A stretch of DNA of 64,000 nucleotides from Roseateles toxinivorans (GTDB lineage: Bacteria; Pseudomonadota; Gammaproteobacteria; Burkholderiales; Burkholderiaceae_C): positions 434,001 through 498,000 of the forward strand of contig NZ_SNXS01000005.1 of assembly GCF_004362525.1 (NCBI RefSeq). The letters run 5' to 3'. This document shows positions 16,076 to 24,826 of the stretch, in pieces; positions within the stretch are counted from its first letter, which is position 1, and every line of letters begins with the position of its first letter. Position numbers and translations under genes: made by a program. Under the pieces are notes generated by a model. The model worked only from the letters and a program-made list of their open reading frames with translations. It did not search any database and was not told where the DNA came from.

Positions 16076-16432
16076 CTATTCACCATCCTTGTCGCGTTGC
16101 TGCGCCTTGCGCAGCGCAAACTCTTCCAGGCCCGACAGCCCCTCGCGGCGGCGCAGCTCGGCAATCACATCGGCCGGGCGCAGATCGAAGGCACTCAGCG
16201 CGATCATGCAGTGAAACCACAGATCGGCCACCTCGTTGGTCAGCTTCCTGGCGTCGCCGTCCTTGGCCGCCATCACCACCTCGGTGGCCTCCTCGCCGAT
16301 CTTTTTCAGGATGGCGTCGTTGCCTTTGCTGAACAGGCGCGAGATATAGCTCTTCTCCGGGTCGCCGCCATTGGCCAGCTTGCGCGACTCGATCACGTCG
16401 GCCAGCTGTTCAAGAGAGTTGTCGCTGCTCAT
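16076..16432 (-). CDS. hisE: Phosphoribosyl-ATP pyrophosphatase
   Basis: HisE catalyses the second step of histidine synthesis, splitting pyrophosphate from phosphoribosyl-ATP. The 118-residue all-alpha protein has the MazG-like metal-binding pattern [15 protein letters not shown] and [14 protein letters not shown]. It overlaps hisI by 4 bases. The rest of the histidine operon is not in the window. Confidence 0.95.
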   Translation of the reverse strand: MSSDNSLEQLADVIESRKLANGGDPEKSYISRLFSKGNDAILKKIGEEATEVVMAAKDGDARKLTNEVADLWFHCMIALSAFDLRPADVIAELRRREGLSGLEEFALRKAQQRDKDGE

Positions 16433-16818
16433 TTGTAGATGTGTTCGGGGTCTTTGAGCACGGGGCGGTCCGCGACCCAGGTGCCATTGTCGTGGCGTTG
16501 GAAGAAGCAGCTGTGGCGGCCGGTGTGGCAGGCTATGCCGGGCTCATGGCCCAGTTGCGTCACCTTCATCAGCACCACATCGTTGTCGCAGTCCAGCCGC
16601 AACTCGTGCACCTGCTGGATATGACCGGATTCCTCGCCCTTGTGCCAGAGCTTCTGGCGCGAGCGGCTCCAATAGACGGCCTCGCCGCGCTCGGCGGTGA
16701 GCTGCAACGCCTCGCGGTTCATGAAGGCGAACATCAGCACATCGCCGCTGCCCGCCTCCTGGGCGATCACGGGCACCAGGCCGTCGCGATCCCATTTCAC
16801 TTCATCAAGCCAGTTCAT
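16429..16818 (-). CDS. hisI: Phosphoribosyl-AMP cyclohydrolase
   Basis: HisI opens the purine ring of phosphoribosyl-AMP, the third step of histidine synthesis. The 129-residue protein has the family motifs [30 protein letters not shown], the Mg-binding DCDND and the zinc-binding Cys/His [10 protein letters not shown]. It is a stand-alone enzyme, not the HisIE fusion of enterobacteria. Confidence 0.96.
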   Translation of the reverse strand: MNWLDEVKWDRDGLVPVIAQEAGSGDVLMFAFMNREALQLTAERGEAVYWSRSRQKLWHKGEESGHIQQVHELRLDCDNDVVLMKVTQLGHEPGIACHTGRHSCFFQRHDNGTWVADRPVLKDPEHIYK

Positions 16819-16827
16819 CGCTTCAGT

Positions 16828-17274
16828 TTAGCCTGCGTGTGTTGCGCCCGCGAACGCGCGCTCCGCGGCGAACCATTCCAACACCGGAATCGTGCCCGGC
16901 AGCACCGGCACCACCTGCACCGGCAGCTGCTGCCAGGCCATGGCCTGCTGCTCGCGCATCTGGAACTCGCCCGACCACTCGAACACCTTGCAGAAATGCA
17001 GGCGCACCCGGGCGTGGGGATAGTCCATCAGCTCGATCTTCCAGTCGTGCACGGCGCCGATGGTGATGCCCAGCTCCTCGTGCAACTCACGGCGCAGGGC
17101 CTCTTCGACGGTTTCGCCCTGCTCCAGCTTGCCGCCCGGAAACTCCCAGTAGCCAGCATAGACCTTGCCGACAGGGCGCGAGGTGAGCAGAAAGCGCCCT
17201 TCCCGGCCGGAGGCGTCGCGTTCGATCAGCACGCCAACGGCCACATCGACCGGCACACGATCCGTTTCAGACAT
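16828..17274 (-). CDS. Nudix hydrolase, MutT-like
   Basis: A 148-residue Nudix protein. The Nudix box GX5EX7REUXEEXGU is complete (GKLEQGETVEEALRRELHEE, then LGI). The YAGYWEFPGGK context resembles MutT, which removes 8-oxo-dGTP. Its start overlaps the end of the DUF815 ATPase gene by 8 bases, so the two are translationally coupled. In many betaproteobacteria this pair lies near secA-argJ; here it leads into the his-tat operon. Confidence 0.88.
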   Translation of the reverse strand: MSETDRVPVDVAVGVLIERDASGREGRFLLTSRPVGKVYAGYWEFPGGKLEQGETVEEALRRELHEELGITIGAVHDWKIELMDYPHARVRLHFCKVFEWSGEFQMREQQAMAWQQLPVQVVPVLPGTIPVLEWFAAERAFAGATHAG

Positions 17275-18211
17275 GGTCCAGCCCCTCAGGGCCCTCGGCC
17301 GTGATGACCGATGGTGCGCTGGGCGCTTCGAGCAGATCACCGTGGTGGCGACCGGAATAATCGCGCGCAAACTGGTAGGCCACGCGGCCCGATCGCGAGC
17401 CACGCTCCAGCGCCCAGACCAGGCATTCCTGGCGAGCCGCAGCAATTGCCTCCTCCGGCACCTGGAACGAGCGCAACCACTGCGCGGCGATGGCCAGATA
17501 CTCGGCCTGGCTGAAGGGATAGAAGCTGACCCACAGGCCGAAGCGCTCGGACAGCGAGATCTTCTCCTCGATCACCTCGCCCGGATGCACCTCGCCGTCG
17601 GGCTGGTGCTGGTAGCTCAGGTTGTCCTTCATGTATTCGGGCAGCAGGTGGCGGCGGTTGCTGGTGGCATAGATCAGCACGTTGTCACCGGCAGCGGCCA
17701 CCGAGCCATCGAGCATCGACTTCAGGGCCTTGTAGCCGGCCTCGCCCTCGTCGAAGCTCAGGTCGTCGCAAAAGATCACGAAGCGCTCGGGCCGCTCGGA
17801 CACCAGGTCCACCAGATCGGGCAGGTCCACCAGGTCGGCCTTGTCGACCTCGATCAGGCGCAGGCCCTGGGGCGAGAACTCGTTCAGGCAGGCCTTGATC
17901 AGTGAACTCTTGCCCGTGCCGCGGGCACCGGTCAGCAGCACATTGTTGGCCGGGTGTCCGGCCACGAACTGGCGGGTGTTGCGCAGCAGGCGCTCCTTCT
18001 GCGGCTCGACCTCCAGCAGATTGCCCAGCGCGATCTGCGCCACATGGCGCACCGGCTCCAGCAGGCTGCGGCCGTTGCGCTTGCGGTAGCGGAAGGCGAT
18101 CGAGGCGTTCCAGTCCGGGGCCACCAGGGGCTGGGGCAACACGGCCTCAAGGCGGCCAATCAGCGCTTCGGCGCGGGCAACAAGGTGATTCAGGGAGTCT
18201 GGGTAGAGCAT
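17267..18211 (-). CDS. DUF815 family P-loop ATPase
   Basis: A 314-residue ATP-binding protein. Walker A is GARGTGKSS (about residue 95), Walker B is RFVIFCDDLSF, and LIYATSNRRHLLPEYMKDN carries a sensor-1-like Asn and the sequence typical of DUF815, a AAA+-like family of unknown role. There is no membrane segment. It probably heads the operon DUF815-nudix-hisI-hisE-HIT, with slmA 30 bases upstream on the same strand. Confidence 0.85.
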   Translation of the reverse strand: MLYPDSLNHLVARAEALIGRLEAVLPQPLVAPDWNASIAFRYRKRNGRSLLEPVRHVAQIALGNLLEVEPQKERLLRNTRQFVAGHPANNVLLTGARGTGKSSLIKACLNEFSPQGLRLIEVDKADLVDLPDLVDLVSERPERFVIFCDDLSFDEGEAGYKALKSMLDGSVAAAGDNVLIYATSNRRHLLPEYMKDNLSYQHQPDGEVHPGEVIEEKISLSERFGLWVSFYPFSQAEYLAIAAQWLRSFQVPEEAIAAARQECLVWALERGSRSGRVAYQFARDYSGRHHGDLLEAPSAPSVITAEGPEGLDHV

Positions 18212-18241
18212 GCACCCAGTGTAATCAGTGCGACTTGGCCC

Positions 18242-18907
18242 TCAGCCGACCATCATCCCCAGCGCGGCGTCGAGCTGCTCGGTCGGGGAACGCTTGAAGC
18301 CCGAGCGCGCATAGCGCTGCAGCCGGCCCAGCACAAAGGACACCAGCACCGAGGCCTGCATATTGGCCTGCACGGTCGGCGTGGTCGAGCCACTGGCCTC
18401 GGCGGCCAGACGCAGGCTCTGCCGCAGCGACGATTCGATGCGGTCGAAGAACTGATTCATGCGCAGCACCAGCCGTTCGTTCTCGAACACCAGCGCGTCA
18501 CCGACCATCACCCGCGTCATGCCCGGGTTGCGCTCGCCGAACTGCAGCAGCACAGAGACGATCTTCTGCGCTTGGGCCACACCCGAGGCCTCACGCTCGC
18601 TGATCTGGTTCACCAGGGTGAAGATGCTGGTCTCGATGAACTCGATCAGCCCCTCGAACATCTGCGCCTTGCTGGCGAAGTGGCGATAAAGAGCTGCCTC
18701 GCTGACCTGCAGCGCCGCGGCCAGGGCGGCGGTGGTGATGCGCTCGGCGCCCGGCTGCTCCAGCATGGCAGCCAGGGTCTGCAGTATCTGCACCCGGCGT
18801 TCGCCCGGCTTGGGCCGCTTGCGCGTGGCCGCCGCTGCCGGTGCAACCACGCCCTCCTCGGCCGGATGGTCCGATTCGGGAACTGCGTGTTCGGTGGAGT
18901 CGGGCAT
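18242..18907 (-). CDS. slmA: Nucleoid occlusion factor SlmA (TetR fold)
   Basis: SlmA binds specific chromosomal sites and stops FtsZ ring assembly over the nucleoid. The 221-residue protein has a TetR-type helix-turn-helix (ITTAALAAALQVSEAALYRHF, residues ~57-77) and the SlmA-specific FASKAQMFEGLIEFIE and NPGMTRVMVGDALVFENERL segments. The Ala/Pro-rich N-terminal ~28 residues are variable. Its usual neighbours, the HAD nucleotidase and argB, are present. Confidence 0.92.
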   Translation of the reverse strand: MPDSTEHAVPESDHPAEEGVVAPAAAATRKRPKPGERRVQILQTLAAMLEQPGAERITTAALAAALQVSEAALYRHFASKAQMFEGLIEFIETSIFTLVNQISEREASGVAQAQKIVSVLLQFGERNPGMTRVMVGDALVFENERLVLRMNQFFDRIESSLRQSLRLAAEASGSTTPTVQANMQASVLVSFVLGRLQRYARSGFKRSPTEQLDAALGMMVG

Positions 18908-19004
18908 CGGGGTAGGCGGTGATCACATATTGGGCGGCGTCATGGATTCTGGCACAGCCCGCAGGCCCCTCCCGGGGCTGGTAAACCACTAAGCCAGGGC
19001 CTGC

Positions 19005-20635
<1,631 letters not shown>

Positions 20636-20686
20636 TCAACAGTGAAGTGAGACGGTCTGCGCCGCATTGTAGGGGCCCAGCCTGCC

Positions 20687-20707
20687 GTAGCCCGGATGGA
20701 ATCCGGG
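20687..20707. repeat. Solo REP-like palindrome
   Basis: An exact copy of the 21-base unit at 13944-13964 (core CCCGGATGGAATCCGGG). It lies between argB and the M48 gene, near the left boundary of the condensin-like operon, and is followed by a partial repeat AGCCCGGA. The remaining ~200 bases of this gap show nothing else. Confidence 0.65.
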
Positions 20708-20835
20708 AGCCCGGACCCACAAACGGCTCGGTAGTCGCACCGACTCTGACCACACCATGCATGGGCGAGAATCGCTCCACAAGACAAGAAGAGCGCCTGG
20801 GAGGGTGTGACATAGAATTGCCGGAATTCGAGCGC

Positions 20836-22716
20836 ATGGTCGCGCGCCTGGAGTTGAAGAGTCAGCAGACGCCCGCCGCCTACCGGTTCAATGTTGCGCT
20901 GCTGGCGCTCTTGGGCTTCGCCATCCTGGCACTCATCATCGGCAGCGCGGGCACGGTCTTGCTGATGCTGGTGGCAATTCCATTTCTGCTGTGGTCCGGG
21001 GGGCTCCACGCGCTCTGGACCTATGTCTGGCTGGGCAAGATCTTGCTGCTGTTGGCCGTGCCGCTGTGGTTTCTCGTCCGAGCCTCCTTGTCGGCCTTGC
21101 TGACCCGGTTCCCCATTCCCCAAGGGCTGGAGCTTCGCCGCGAGCAGGCACCTGCCTTGTTTGAGGCCATGGATGCGATGCGTGTGCGCATGAAAGGTCC
21201 GCGCTTTCACCACGTACTGGTCACTGGCGAACTGAATGCGGCCGTGGTGCAGCGGCCGCTGTTCGGTCTGTTCGGGCCGGCGCGCAACTACCTGATTCTC
21301 GGCCTGCCGCTGCTGGAGAGCCTGTCGCCGCAGGAGGCGCTCGCGGTGGTTGCCCATGAATACGGCCACCTGGCTGGCTCGCACGGCCGCTTCGGCGCGT
21401 TCATCTACCGCTTGCGCAATACCTGGGGCACGGTGCATGCCATTTCGCAGCAATGGCAAGGTGCTGCCGGTGCGCCGCTGCGGCGCATGGTGGCCTGGTA
21501 TGCACCGCACTTCAACGCCTACACCTTTGTGCTGGCGCGGGCAAACGAATACCAGGCCGACGCTGCTGCGGCGGAGCTGGTCGGCGCAGACGTCACAGCC
21601 AGCGCCCTCAAGCGCGTGGACGTCAGCAGCGCTCATTTCGGCAAGTTCATGGAGCAGACCTTCAGCCAGACGGCCGACAGCCCGACACCGCCCGCCGACT
21701 TCTGTACACGCTGGGCCACTGTGGCCAACGATGCGCCCGCCGAGCAGGCGCAGCGCTGGCTGCGACGCGCTCTGGCTGTGTCGCGGGGCGTGAGCGACAC
21801 GCACCCGCCGCTGAAGGAGCGGCTTCGTGCGCTACAGGGCGATGCTGCTACGGCCGCTGCGCAAGCCCCGGCTCCGGTCGAGGGGCCGTCGGCAGCGCTC
21901 GCTTGGCTGGGCGCGTGCGTAGAAACCGTGCGTCACAGCATGCAGCAGCAATGGCTGGAAGGCGTCACCGGACCTTGGGCGCAACAGCACCAAGCCGCGC
22001 TGGAGCAGCGCCAACGGCTGGACGTGCTATGCGCAATCGAGCATCCGACCCAGGCGGAGCACGCCGAGCGTCTGAAGCTGAGTCTGGCCTGCGAGCCGCA
22101 AGCCGATCTCGCCGCCGACCTCGCATCGTTCCGCACCACCTACCCCGACAGCGCGCTGGGCCCCTATATCGAGGGTGCCTGGCGCCTCGACAACAGCGAC
22201 GAAACCGGCTTGCATCATCTGGAGCAGGCCATCGGGCTGGACAGCGACGCCACCAAACCTGTTTGCGAAAAAGCCTTCGCCTATCTGAAGGAGCGCGAGG
22301 ATACCCGCGCCGACGACTACCAACGCCGATGGGTCGAGCGGGACGAATTCGAACGCGACCTCGCCCCGCAACTGGAGCAACTCGACGTGACGCACGAATT
22401 GCGCGCGCACGAACTTCCTGAGGCGCAGATAGCAACGATCACCGCGCTGATACAGGCGCATCGCGCCGGTGTCACAGGCGCTTACCTGGCCCGGCGCGTC
22501 CTCCCGGCCCACCCCGGGGTGCTGACTTATGTGCTGGCACTCGATCTGGAGCCGGCACCGCCACGACTCGAAATGCCGCACGACATAGTCGACCGGATCG
22601 CCCGGACCGGCGCCTGGCCCGCACACGTGATCGTCTGCGCGCTGGAGGGCAAGAATGCGGTGCTGAGGGCCCGAATGCAGGCTTTGCCCGAGGCAAGTTT
22701 GGTGCTGCAGGACTGA
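20836..22716 (+). CDS. M48 family metalloprotease, membrane-bound
   Basis: A 626-residue protein with two to three hydrophobic segments in residues ~15-80 and a cytosol- or periplasm-facing M48 peptidase domain. The zinc site is HEYGH (residues 174-178), and ANEYQADAAA supplies the downstream Glu ligand, as in HtpX/Ste24-type enzymes. The C-terminal ~270 residues are helical and repeat-like, possibly TPR. Start choice is uncertain: ATG 20836 lacks a ribosome site, and a TTG at 20818 lies 13 bases after GGAGGG. It is 62 bases upstream of the condensin-like operon on the same strand and may belong with it. Confidence 0.75.
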   Translation: MVARLELKSQQTPAAYRFNVALLALLGFAILALIIGSAGTVLLMLVAIPFLLWSGGLHALWTYVWLGKILLLLAVPLWFLVRASLSALLTRFPIPQGLELRREQAPALFEAMDAMRVRMKGPRFHHVLVTGELNAAVVQRPLFGLFGPARNYLILGLPLLESLSPQEALAVVAHEYGHLAGSHGRFGAFIYRLRNTWGTVHAISQQWQGAAGAPLRRMVAWYAPHFNAYTFVLARANEYQADAAAAELVGADVTASALKRVDVSSAHFGKFMEQTFSQTADSPTPPADFCTRWATVANDAPAEQAQRWLRRALAVSRGVSDTHPPLKERLRALQGDAATAAAQAPAPVEGPSAALAWLGACVETVRHSMQQQWLEGVTGPWAQQHQAALEQRQRLDVLCAIEHPTQAEHAERLKLSLACEPQADLAADLASFRTTYPDSALGPYIEGAWRLDNSDETGLHHLEQAIGLDSDATKPVCEKAFAYLKEREDTRADDYQRRWVERDEFERDLAPQLEQLDVTHELRAHELPEAQIATITALIQAHRAGVTGAYLARRVLPAHPGVLTYVLALDLEPAPPRLEMPHDIVDRIARTGAWPAHVIVCALEGKNAVLRARMQALPEASLVLQD

Positions 22717-22766
22717 CTGAGCCTCGGCGGCTCCATCCGCCAGCGATGGGGGAAGCCGCACCCTGG

Positions 22767-22772
22767 GATAAT
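22767..22772 (+). promoter_or_regulatory. Putative -10 of the condensin-like operon
   Basis: GATAAT lies 6 bases before the ATG at 22779, in GGGATAATCCCCCC. This would give a leaderless transcript of the four-gene operon, separate from the M48 gene. No -35 was identified. Confidence 0.35.
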
Positions 22773-22778
22773 CCCCCC

Positions 22779-24104
22779 ATGACCGAACATGAGGCAAGCG
22801 CAGCCGACTCCGAACAGGATCTGCGCTTCGAAGACTATTTCCGAGAAGGCTCCGCGCCGACCGAGGCCCTGCTGTGGTGGCAGCTGGAGCGCAACGAGCC
22901 GCTGCTGACCGCCCTGCGTGCGTTATGCCATGGGCCGGCCGCGCTGGTGAAGCTGCGCGTCTGGGTGTTCATGGAGGTGATGACACTGCCCAGCTCGCGC
23001 ATCAGCCGCGAGGATCTGAACCGGCACTTCCACCAGCTGCGCGACGAGCCGCTGGAGCTGGTGCTCAAGCGCCTGCGCGAGGCCGAGCTGCTGCTGTGGG
23101 ATGCCCAGCACCAGCTGTATGGCGTGACGCCCTTGGCGCAGCAGCTGCTGGGCCTGCTGTCGCCGCTGGTCGGTGCCGGGGCGCAGGACGCCGACCTGAC
23201 CGCCCTGCTGACCAATGTCACCGGCGCGCACCAGCTGGGCACCCTGGACCCGGCCCAGCTGCAGCATCTGCAGGCGCAGCTGGCGCGGCTGTACGACGAG
23301 TTTGCCGACGCGATCGCCAGCGGCTCGGAGTTCCATCTGCGGCGTGCGCGCCAGCGCTTCGAGCGGGCGCTGAAGCTGGTCGAGCGGGCCAGCGAGGCGT
23401 TGTCCGCCATCATGGTGCAGGCCCAGGAACAGGGCAATGCCAAGCTGGAACGGCTGGCGCGCGAGCTGGGCCTGGCCCAGGCGCGGCTGCTGTCGATGGC
23501 CAGCCAGTTCAACCGGGCGCTGCAGCAGGCCGACCGCCAGCGCGTGACCTTGGGGTCGACCGGCCTGACCAGCACCGATGTGCGGCGCTGGCTGCAAAGC
23601 GTGCCCTATCTCGAAAACCTGGCGCTGGGAGCCCTGTCCCGCCCCGTGCACCCGGTGATGGTGGCCCAGCACGAACTGCTGGACACGACCGAGGCCGAGT
23701 TCGAGCGCGACCGGCCCAAGGCCAAGGAGGCGGAGGCCCTGCCCACGGCCCAGGTCGCCCCCGAGGGCGAGTTGGCGGTGATGAGCCTGCCGCCCGAGAT
23801 GGGCATCATGCAGGCGCTGCTGACGCGCTGGATGGACGCCGGCGAGATCGAGCAAGACCTGGCCCCAGCCGTGCTGGGCGGCAGCTATGCCCGCGCCTCC
23901 TACCGCGCGCAGCTGCTTCCGCTGCTGGGCGACCCGCAGGCCCAGCACCTGACCGGCGCCACCGGCGACATGGCGCGCCAGCCCTGGCGCGTGCACTGGT
24001 CGCCCGAACAAGGCGCGATAGCCGACGAGCATGTGCAGTGGATGAGCCGCGGCGTGCTGCGTTCGACTCTTCCCATAGAGACAACCAAGGATTCCAAAGA
24101 ATGA
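22779..24104 (+). CDS. Wadjet JetA/MksF-like kleisin subunit (divergent)
   Basis: A 441-residue, mainly helical protein and the first gene of a four-gene operon. Residues ~60-135 look like a winged helix (SRISREDLNRHFHQLRDEPL then VLKRLREAELLLWD), followed by long helices (residues ~165-270) and a C-terminal region, which is the plan of MukF/MksF/JetA kleisins that bridge the two SMC heads. I assign the role mainly from position, size and the partners downstream; the sequence does not clearly match the DUF3375 form of type I JetA. The ATG is 22779 (an in-frame ATG at 22746 is possible). It overlaps the next gene by 4 bases (ATGA). Confidence 0.6.
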   Translation: MTEHEASAADSEQDLRFEDYFREGSAPTEALLWWQLERNEPLLTALRALCHGPAALVKLRVWVFMEVMTLPSSRISREDLNRHFHQLRDEPLELVLKRLREAELLLWDAQHQLYGVTPLAQQLLGLLSPLVGAGAQDADLTALLTNVTGAHQLGTLDPAQLQHLQAQLARLYDEFADAIASGSEFHLRRARQRFERALKLVERASEALSAIMVQAQEQGNAKLERLARELGLAQARLLSMASQFNRALQQADRQRVTLGSTGLTSTDVRRWLQSVPYLENLALGALSRPVHPVMVAQHELLDTTEAEFERDRPKAKEAEALPTAQVAPEGELAVMSLPPEMGIMQALLTRWMDAGEIEQDLAPAVLGGSYARASYRAQLLPLLGDPQAQHLTGATGDMARQPWRVHWSPEQGAIADEHVQWMSRGVLRSTLPIETTKDSKE

Positions 24105-24826
24105 GCGCTGCTCTTGATGATGCCGCCCAGCTGGCGGCACAACTGCTCGCGCGCCGCTGGCTGCCGCGCAGCCACTCGCTGGTGCGCCGTGCGCTGATCG
24201 ACACCGAGGTCTGGTCGGCGCTGTCCGACCGCATGGCCGCCGTGGGCCTGCGCGTGGTGGACAACCTCTATGCCGACCACATCAGCGTGGCCATGCTGCG
24301 CCCGGCCGAGGTGGCGGTGTTCGGCGAGACCGGCCTGGCGGCCAACAACAATCTGGACCTGCCGCGCGACGGCGTGGCTCTGCTGGTCGTGCTGTGGTCG
24401 CTGATCATCCTGCCCAAGCGCCAGCGCCAGGTGGCCCGCGCCGACGCCAAGGAAGAGGGCCAGAACGAGATGTTCGCCACCGACAAGCCGCTGCCCACGG
24501 CCGCGGCCGTCAGCCCGACGCTGGCCTACCGCAGCCTGCTGGCCGACTTCGGCAACCAGCTGGGCAAGAAGATGCGGCTGGACGGCAACCTGAAGCTCTT
24601 GGAGCGCAACGGCTTCATCACCCGCCGTGGTGACGACATAGCCGAGGGCCCGCTGCTGGACCTGCTGCTCGACTACGACACCCTGGCGCCGCGCATTCTC
24701 GACGGCGCGCTGGCCGAGGTGCTGGCGCGCACCACCGATCCCATCGCCGCTCCCGGGATCAAAGAAACGATGGCCAAGCTGCGCCAGCCCGAACAAGAAG
24801 TCCCTGCCCCCGAAGAAGAGATCTGA
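24101..24826 (+). CDS. Wadjet JetB/MksE-like subunit
   Basis: A 241-residue protein read from the ATG at 24101 that overlaps the stop of the previous gene (ATGA), and whose own TGA overlaps the next ATG by one base (TGATG). Its C-terminal half has a winged-helix look of the MukE/DUF4194 type: KMRLDGNLKLLERNGFITRR, then a diverged strand and EGPLLDLLLDYDTLAPRILD. MukE/MksE proteins bind the kleisin and DNA. The long internal stretch VALLVVLWSLIILPKRQRQ is hydrophobic but probably part of the fold rather than a membrane span. An acidic Pro/Glu tail ends the protein. Confidence 0.62.
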   Translation: MSAALDDAAQLAAQLLARRWLPRSHSLVRRALIDTEVWSALSDRMAAVGLRVVDNLYADHISVAMLRPAEVAVFGETGLAANNNLDLPRDGVALLVVLWSLIILPKRQRQVARADAKEEGQNEMFATDKPLPTAAAVSPTLAYRSLLADFGNQLGKKMRLDGNLKLLERNGFITRRGDDIAEGPLLDLLLDYDTLAPRILDGALAEVLARTTDPIAAPGIKETMAKLRQPEQEVPAPEEEI

